Source: Holothuria scabra (taxonomy: Eukaryota; Echinodermata; Holothuroidea; Aspidochirotida; Holothuriidae). Taken from it: a stretch of 64,000 nt of DNA. Made by a program: the position numbers and the translations under genes. Shown piece after piece: positions 1-9,500 of the stretch. The notes under the pieces are model-generated. The model was not told the DNA's origin and ran no database searches. It saw only the letters and a program-made list of their open reading frames with translations. Positions within the stretch are counted from its first letter, which is position 1. Every line of letters begins with the position of its first letter. The stretch covers positions 34,869,905 through 34,933,904 of the forward strand of contig CM074179.1 in the NCBI GenBank assembly GCA_037179385.1, read 5' to 3'.

Positions 1-43
1 TGTTATCCTAAGGATACCGATCCATGACACTGGTTTTAAGTCT

Positions 44-510
44 TTAAAGAGGGCGCACTTTCATTTCTGTGTACTTGATCCCGCAATCGTTCCCGGAAAG
101 ACCGTGCCAAAAAATAGTTTGTCCTTTACTACCACTTTGTTTACCGTTCAAATTTGAAAACGCGCAACTGTATGAAACTGAAAAGGAGTTGCGGCAATTA
201 CTATCCTGATAACAATTACTAACAGTTTGTGTGGAATGGTCGCATGGACTCGAAGAACTTTCGCCCCTGTGTTTGTACCACCAGGCACCTCCGTGTACAG
301 CAGCACAGTTTCCGCCAAAATCATAATAACAATAATACCCGCAATTATAATAATAATAATGACTATAGCAATAATAATAATAATAATAATAACAATAATA
401 ATAATAATAATAACAATATGGGCACCGTTTATTAACCCCATTACCGCCGTCATTGTCTGTACCACTCGAACTAAACGGTTGGTTGTAGTGATGTCTCATA
501 GCGTCGTAGC
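44..510 (-). CDS. Gene A exon 9: end of second FReD with an in-frame Tyr-rich microsatellite
   Basis: 467 nt from an acceptor (CCTTCAACAG) above 510 to TAA at 46-44, residues 574-728. FReD landmarks: HHYNQPFSSSGTDND (the Y-H-N / F-S / D-N-D calcium region), NCAAVHGGAWWY, CAFSNLNGK and CGIKYTEMKVRPL. Between DND and NCA an imperfect ATT/ATA array at 311-420 adds about 30 residues, almost all Tyr with interspersed Cys (about 605-636). The first Asp of the usual D-x-D-N-D calcium motif is Gly590. The domain, about 282 aa, is clearly longer than a usual FReD. The arm B homologue lies beyond the window. Confidence 0.85.
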
Positions 511-3500
511 CTGTTGAAGGTAACGAATAAGTGGAATATGAAAATGAAATAACAGATATATTAGAGGACGATATAGAAAAGGTATGGGTTTTGCTTAGTT
601 TCCTTGACTGAAATTGACTTGTTTTAATTACACTGTAAAAAATGTCACAGACGTGTTGTAGATTTACAGCACAAAAAATAGAGAAATACAAAGAGGATAT
701 GGAAAAAGTGCTGTCAATTTTTGGAAACAAATTGACAGCACTTTTTCCGTTTTCTTTATGTATTTTTTTATTTTTTCTTCTGTAAATCTACAGAAATTTT
801 TTACAGTGTACTTAGAACAATGACAGCCATGCATATTCATCTGTCCTGTATCCATGTATGTCTATCTATCAAATCAATCAATCTATTTGTCTCTCTGTCT
901 TCTATCTATCTATTCACCACAGTGATCTCTGTCACCGGCTTATTAGAGTTTGAAAAGGATATATGTTCACAGCTCTGTAAAGCGCACTCTCGTCGAAACA
1001 TTGACCCCTGTCTGGAAGCTCGAACAGCTAGGACTGGCTTTATAGCCATACTCTAAAGGCATCTGCTCCTAGAACAGGCGGTTCGGGCTCGTGGCCCAGT
1101 GGAGGCAGTAAACTTTTCGTCGAGGCAGATTTTCAGTTTGATTCATCCTTCATATACTGAATTATTTTCACTTTGCTTCATTCTACATAAATGCTATTGC
1201 CCTCACATTTTAATTTTAATAACTTGTAAGGATCCCTAACATTTATTTATTTTTTTTTTCGTTTTTATTTATTTTTTTTTTTTGTATATGTTGATGTGTT
1301 CAGCATAAAAATTAAGTTGTTTCTTCAATAGAAAAAAAAAAAATCAAAGGATCCCTTGCTTTTAATCTATACGAACTGTTAATACCTGTAGATATCTGCA
1401 AATATATTTTTTCTTCAACTTTTGAATGTATTTATATATTCAGGGTGAATGAAGTTTTTCATTCAAATGGGAAAAAATCTGTGCAAAGAGGTACTCAGTG
1501 CAAACAATTGTTTTACTATTCTAAATTTCCGATTTATTAGTAGCCTTTGTAAATATTTGTTTGGTTGTACGCATGTACTTGGAGACGGAAATAAACTTTC
1601 CTTCCAAAAAGTGTTTTTAATTCTAAAAAGAGTAGTTCCCAAACATTTTAAGCTTTCTCCTGTAGAATTGAAGAGATAATAAGTTTTTCTTTCCACTGAT
1701 ATTTTAATGGGATTTGGTGCATTATTAAAAAAGCAAATTTAAATTAGAAAATATCTTTTTAGTATTGATATTATTATTTCCATGAATTTAGACTCAGGCT
1801 GGACATGGTACGCATGGAAAAGGGGGCTCCTGGGAGAACTCGGCCTCTAGGCTAAAAAAAAAAACTTTCCGCCCTATCCTTTTAAACTAACTTTGATTTT
1901 TTGAATAAACCCTCTTTTTTGCGCTTTGGTTTTAATTTAACCAGAACAAGTGTTTTAATTTTGGATTGAAACAAAACCGTTAGCCCATCGTTATGTTTCA
2001 CTGTGTATAACCTTCAACGTAGTCTTTAGTTGCTCCAAAACAATGGTTTGAACAACAGCGGTTGCAATAATTTAAGTAAGTCAGACCTATTGTTCACAGT
2101 TTTATAGGTCGCTTGTCTGTCGAACGTTCCATCACACGTTTAAAAGTACGTTCATTCAAACTTACTTCAATTACGGTTTGTTGCACTTCAATCTGTGAAA
2201 TATCATAAGATATGGTAAAGAGGAAACTGAGAGAACTTAAGATTGTAAAATATAGACTGACAATACGACGTCCCGTGACAGCGACAGGGAATACCGAAAA
2301 AAACATACTTAACGTTTTTAGACATTTTAAACCAAAAGCCTTAGTTGATCTTGTGCCAATGTTTTTATTAAGACAGGTCTAGTACTAGACTGAGTACAAT
2401 ACCAAATTACGTCTGCCTTTTTGAGCTTAACCCCTGTTTTCAAACTTTCGGTAATGAATCCTTTTTATTATTGAAAATAATGTTCATATAAATATCTCAA
2501 TTTAAAAAAAATTATTAAAATTATAAAAACTTCATGCTACTTCATTAACCGTTTTCATAACCAGTTTGCCTTAAAGCTTTGAAAAATTGATTTTTGGTCG
2601 ATAAAATTACTACAATATTTACAATGTTGGCTTGACGAACATCAAATGAGTTCCTTTTTTCAATTTGGAGCGATTTACCTGAAATCATCTTTAGCATTTT
2701 ATTAACTCTGAGTTTCAAACTAACCTGCATTTCCACTGTAACTTCCAAGCACGGTCATTCGATACTTGGTTCCTTCATTTCCGATACGAAATCCGTTGTA
2801 CACGGCTCTGTAATGCCTGTTACCAGAGTCAATCATATCAATACGGAGTTGATAATCTCTTTGACTCGTGAGGTAGTGAATTTTATCATTTCCAAGCCAA
2901 AAGTCTTCGTCCAATTCCCCAAATCCGCGTTTGTAAGAACTCCAAGAGAGATAGAAGTCTCGCGTGGAGTCTGGAATGCGTCTCTGCAAAACCTTCGTAA
3001 AGAAATGCATTAGAAAGGTAGTAAAAACGTTTTTCTCATATCCTCTCAAACGCAATGACTTCACCAAAAGTCGTCATGACAAACCACCACACTGCCAGAG
3101 GCACCTTGTTTGTACGAATGTGTTGCACATATGCTCAACGATAGATAGAGGAAAAAAACTTTCTTACATTATTTTCAAAGATATTGGATCCCAAGTCCAA
3201 AGAACTGTTTATCATGCGAAGGCCCAAGTAAGTCCCATCCTTTCCACTAATAATAAGATCTCCTTTATTAGTGATTTTGAACAAAAATTTGTTCCATTCA
3301 AAGCGGAACTTAAGATGCATGGAAGCAATAGGTTTCTATACCCTGTCCACTTTAACCGAAATTTTAGCAGTTCTAAAACTCTCCGAACAATTACAGTACA
3401 TTTCAGATTACGCTAAAATACAGGTGTGTAGTTCTGTGATTAAACTTAAATAGATATATTGCATACCGTCCATCGTCCTTCTGATATGTTGCAATAAACC

Positions 3501-6500
3501 CGAAACTCCTGCCAATTGGAAGGTAGGATGTAGTACAACCCGCTGCCGCTATATCCTTCAGTTGATGGAACTTCATCACAGTCCATTGGCCGTCGACATC
3601 TTGATCCGTCAACTAAGTAGCCTCGATTACAGCCACAGGTTTCTCCATCACCAACAAAGCCTGTATTGCAAGAACAGCGCCCTCCGTCGACTGTACTTGT
3701 ACATCTGGCGTTTTGATCACATGCGTAATTAGCGCAAGTGAGACCGTTACTACTACAAGAACATCTCTGTGAACACTGGTTGTTTATGTAAGATTCTCCA
3801 ACCTGCAGTAAGTAAAACAGGGAATACATTAAACATATGAATAGCATACCTTTCCTGAAAGTATAGATTCGTGCTTCTTTGTCAACCTTAATCGTATTTC
3901 AGTACCTCCGCCCTTCAGGTGCGTAGAAAATCAAGCAATAATCGACTGTACCTAACGCCAGACGCTTCAGCAAGTTCTTAGATCATACTCAAGGTACAAA
4001 GCTATTAGCTGGTTGACGTGACTGTCCCGATGACATTCAAAACCTTATTCCAACAAGTTTATTTTTGAAAATACTTATAAAAGGATTACTTTGGGGTGAA
4101 TTTTTCTGCTGCCTCTGACGAGGTGAATGAAAACCGAATACTTACAAATTAATTAACCTTAATCAAGAGTGAAAATTGAATCCTATTTACCAGAATAGCT
4201 TTGCCGGCCGCGGAAGAGTAACAAGGACATTCTTCAAGAGGAACGCAGTCATTCCCTCTCAAAAAGAATCCATTAGGACAAACACATCTGCTTGTTTCTT
4301 GACAATTATTCTGACAGTTCGATGGAGCTTCACAAGTCCTTTCACATGTGCAATTAATATATATCATGTTGGTAGGACACAAAGGTCTACAGTCGCGCCC
4401 ATCACCAATGAAGCCAGTATTACAAGCACAACGCCCTCCTTCGCTGGAACGTATACAACTTGCGCTAGGATGACAATTGTAACTACTACATGTCAAGCCA
4501 CTTTCACTACAAGAGCATTGCGTTGAACATTGGTCGTTAACGACGGATACGCCTATCTGTAAAAGGAGGGTACGGGTACATATTAGCAAGTAAAATGTAA
4601 TACCTAAATCACGTACTTAAATCAAGTTATTTCTCGCATTTGATGGGGCGTAATCGAAAGATGTTCATCTGAGTGATATAATTGACAATTATTCTCATCT
4701 AACCAAAAATTCAGCTTCCAATTTTATTTCTATAATTAATTTTGTCTTCACATGTAGGACAAAATGGGCCAAGAACTTTAATGGAAACATTTTCTGTTGA
4801 GATTTTATGAATGAGATCCCGTCAATTTTGATTTCTTTTTAAAGATTCAGTCCTTCAAAAAATGAAAACCATTTTTACCGTGTTGTGATTGTTCAAATGT
4901 CGGACAATTTAAAATCTATGTACTTGTTGAGAAGTAATAAGAATAGATGGCCAAATAATGCTTAATCAGAAGCTAGGCCTATATATTTACCGGGATGACT
5001 TTGTTAGCGGTTGCATAGTAGCACCGACATTCTTCAGGATTAACGCAATCACTTCCTTTCAAAACGAAACCATCGGGACAGGTGCATCTTTCTTCTTCCT
5101 GGCAATTATTCTGACAGCTCATTGGAGCTTCACAAGTCTTTTCGCATGAACAGTTTGTGTATATCATGTTGCTTGGACAAGATACTGGAATTATTTCTGA
5201 ATGAGACAAAGCAATGATTTTCAATTTTAACATCTCATTCCTTGTATCTTACTAGAGTTACTTCCCATTTGAATGAACGTTCCCTGTGGATTAATGCTAA
5301 TTATTTGTCCTAACTTTTCAGGAAACCATTCTAACTACCTCGCAAGATATTTGTATGAATTAGACTTAAAGATACAATAAAAACATACCAGCTGTTATGT
5401 CTGCTTCCCCCAATGAGGCCAGTGAATAGTTTCCCCATTCATCGCTGATTCGGAAGTAACTGTACTTCATAAATCCTGTTGATCCGTTTGAAATCGTAAT
5501 ATCCATACGAAGCTGGTACCTTTGTTGGTTTGTCAAATAGGAGAGTTTTTCATTACCAAGAAAAAAATCACTACTTAAAAATCCGAAACCTTTCTCGTAA
5601 TCAACCCAGTTACGGGTAAAAAGAAGTGAACCGTCCTGACGACGCATGATAACCTGTTGGAAAAACGAAGTCAGAATTTTTATATAACAAATGCACCATG
5701 ACGATTACTTTTCTTGAAAAACCCTTGCATAGGCAGGATAAACGAAATAGTTATGTAAATGATTCAAACTACTAAATACATTATTACGATTGATAATATT
5801 TATGCATCTTCTACCAGTAGCTCCTTTGTCACCGGTACGTTAAAAGAATCGTAAACACTTTCAAACAAGCGAAGATTTGGCAGTGTTGTTCCTCATAAAA
5901 TGTAACCGAGGTTTCTCAGTCTATTATATTTTGACAGGCCTTCCGAAAAACCCTTATTTTTACAAAGATCGAATACGCAAAGTCACTTTTAAAAAAAAAA
6001 AAAGAAAAAGAAAAGAAAGAAAATGTGCTAATGTAATTTTGGTTGAAAAGTCTAATGCCTAAGCCCTGCTTATTAATTTGTAAAATACTAAAAGGAAAAA
6101 AAAAAAATAAATAAAAAATAAACCAGGCATACTTGCAGAACACAAATATAATGAGATAAGTAAAGATTACACATAACTTTCTGGAAATTTTTTACCAGAA
6201 CCTTTTCTGTCATCTTTATGTTCCTCTTTTCTGTATATTTGCACGAAGTTCGAGCCACTTTTAACAGTGTGCTTCTTTTCCCAAGAAACATTGTTTTGAT
6301 GGTAATGGCTATCATTGTTCCTTTGTATATAAATAGTAAGTGCACTTATAAAACATAAATTAGAACAAAAAACAACCGCGACTCTGAGCACTCGATTCTT
6401 TTGAAAAAAAAAAAAATGGCATATAAGACACATTTCTTCTTCTAAGATGATACAAAGAAATATGAATCATACATCAATACATCTGTTAGAAATGTTGTAA

Positions 6501-9500
6501 TCTTTGCAGCACAATTGTTGTAATCATTTACAATTAAGGGAGGAAAATTAGTTTTTTCACAGGAAGCAGACCACCACGGAAAAACTACTTTCCGAAGTGT
6601 ATTTTGAAATTTTTACATAAAATGAAAACAATTAACTCACTGTCCAACCCCAGGAGTCGAAACTGTTGTCGCAGTAAACTTCAAATGGGTATGGGAACCC
6701 ATCTGGTTTTATTACATAGACTCCACTGGAATTTTTGCCCGAACATTGATCAAGGACTTCTTTGCAGTCACGTGGGTATGTTGGATGTTGATAGAAGAAA
6801 TAGGCTATTTCCAGCCAAATAGAAAATAAATTAACTCATTTTCTTCCAAATTTAATACTTGATTTCTAATAAAGCAAAACGATTTAAATCACATTTTTTG
6901 GAAATCGAAATTAAAGAAATAGACTTATTTAGTTTTAAATGCTCAAACAAAGAGTACAAGGATAATAGCTCAGACACTGTCTAACAATTCAGTCTTTATT
7001 ATAAACCCCAGCAATAGATACATCTCTTCGAAATGCGTGTAAGAAGAGCCTTGGACGTTGCATCATTTGAAATGTTGAAAGTTTGGGTGAAGAAATTATC
7101 CTTAAGCAACGAACAACTGAATTTCTATCTGCAGGAAACTTATTTCTTGAAAAGAAGGCTATTATACTGCTTTATAATCTATCACCCTTTGCTAATAACT
7201 ATTAGTTTTAAAAAGATAAATTTGCTTGAAAAACAAACGCAACATTTCCCTTCAATCGCTAAAAACAGAGACCATTGCCCAGCAAAGTAGTTATTTTGAA
7301 TAATGATGTAAGGTTATTGTAGACATGTTTAAAATCCCTTAATCAAGGAACTCAACAAACCTTACTGGTTGAAAAATACTCCAACTAAAATTTTATTTTT
7401 CAGTGTATGTTTTACATATTTCTAATTTAATGCCCGTGGTGTCAGTACTAGCGTTCGCATGCCAACATACGCTTCTTTGCGTTTACCTCCCATTTGAGGC
7501 GCCACTCTTTATCCTTGCATCATCAAAAATGATAATGGCCATGTTTGGTAAAACGAACTTTTTTATGTAAATTTTTGGTTTTGTTTGTGTTTATTATCAC
7601 AATCGTTAATTAAATATTTATTTCATGTCTTCAGATGTAAGTCTGATTCAAATCGGCTCTTCTGGGGTATCTACAGGGCTATTAAAGTTTACTTACTTTT
7701 TCCCGTTGTTACACTTGTGCGACCGACATTACCTTCCTGCATTTTGGGAGAAAAGAGAAAGAGTGATACACCGTCTTGAAATATTGGTTTTACTCCTCAT
7801 TGTGTCTTGGCGAGTTCTACGTTCCACCTAACTTTTATTTCAGATGTAGGAGTTCCTTTGAATTTAACAACGTTTTAATTACACATAAAACTTAATCTAG
7901 CCATGATCTCTGCAGGAGGCAATAATCTGCCAACCTAACCAAAGGAACGCCCTCGTATGAGAGTTGTGGTATATACACCCCCTGTTGCGATCAAGTGGGA
8001 GTAGAAGGGAATCAAACCATATTTGAAACCGAACTTGAACTTGAACAACATCTGAACTTAAGTTTTCTATCCGACACTGCATACTTATTTCTGTTTTTCT
8101 GCCGTTAAATCCCATCTAACTATCAGACTAAGTAACTTACTTGATTACAGGGCGATTATCCACTAAAGATACATATTCGGATACGTTATTACATTTTACA
8201 GAGACAAATAATATCCCCTGTGTAAGTCAGTGTAATGTGCAACAACGCTGTTGCCACACTCTACCAGTGAAATTTTGAATTCGTAGTGTATCACGTTACG
8301 GCTATAAATGACGTTTTCAACCATTTCTAGGTTTTGGTAGATAATCGCGTTACGTCACAACGTGCAACCTTCTCCTTTGGTCTAGCTGCGGCCAAGGAGT
8401 TTGGAAACTGGATTGTCGGGACAATGACTGTCAAGTTTAAATGTCTTTGGTACGACCCAACCTGAGATTCGAACCCCAGACATTTCGATTGAGAGTCGGA
8501 TATTTTACGAGTTAGATTACACACTCGGTCCATTAAATTATGGCGTGGAGATAACGTTTGGATGGACATAGCTCTACGGAGCTTCCTTCGTACTAAAGGT
8601 CGTGCTTTCAAGGTCTCGAAATAGATTCCAATAAAACTTTAGTTGCATAGCTCTTGAGACTCCACATATATCTAATCTGGATAAGAATGTAACTACGAAG
8701 AATTTTGTCGTCTGCTACATCTTTAGTACAGCCCTGGCGATTTTATCTGTTTTCATGGTTTTGCCAGAAAAATAAGTTGGATTTCCTTCTGGGCCAATTG
8801 GTATCGCGAATGATGTAACAGTGGCTTGAGTTTGTATGTAATCGTAAACATAGATTTATATTCTTCAAAATTAAAGATCAAAATATATATCCGCCGATCC
8901 GGCGGGCGATCTTTGAACAACGTATGTAACTTGATTTGACAGTGCAACAAAAGGCCGACAGTTACAAAACACAATACCGACATGTTCTAGAATATTAGTT
9001 TTGTGAAAGCTGGCTCCGAACAGGAGCTGCTCTTCCAGCTCCCTGCTCTTAAAAAACTTTTATTGCACCTAATTTTGTTTCTTTAGATACCGTAATTTTG
9101 TCACATTTTCTACCAGAACATTTGTTGCAAAAATTGATAACAATATCATTCACTTAGGAACTACAACAAACATATATTTAATATCGGTTATTATACGTGA
9201 TTATAATCGCGTTGTAAGCTATCATTCTGTCCTAAGGCATTTTCTTTCTTTTAGACTGCAAAAGAGCTGGGAGCTGCAAGGTCCTTGAAAAGAGTTCATA
9301 ACAATTTTCTTTATAGAATGATCTTATGATTCACGATTTTAGAGCGGTAACGTGTCCGTACTCTCTGACAGCATCACTGAAGATGTAATTGGGGGACTCT
9401 ACATAAGAAATCTCAATTGAATTGTCCACAAAGGCAACGGAATATGGAAAACAAGTCAGTGGGCCACAACTTGAAAAAAGGCCGTGACCGGCTAGACTTG

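Larger units (their letters stand above)
511..2724 (-). other. Gene A intron 8 (non-coding)
   Basis: Intron of about 2.2 kb between the last two coding exons. It holds the MITE at 631-808, tetranucleotide-like TCTA/ATCA runs at about 840-915, a possible tRNA-derived SINE head near 1092 and long T and A runs at 1250-1340. From about 1,055 leftwards the arm B partner lies outside the window. Confidence 0.7.

Noticed and set aside
1080..1130. Functional tRNA gene near the exact A-box
   Set aside because: Acceptor, anticodon and T stems do not pair; at most a SINE head.
6167..6433. Overlapping frames in intron 3 shared with arm B (58530-58965)
   Set aside because: They differ in frame and length between arms and cross A/T runs; intron sequence between two solid FReD exons.
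7033..7290. Antisense open frame in intron 2, also present in arm B (57680-57877)
   Set aside because: Lengths differ, about a fifth of residues differ while the DNA differs less, and no domain is recognisable; it looks like chance openness in AT-rich sequence.
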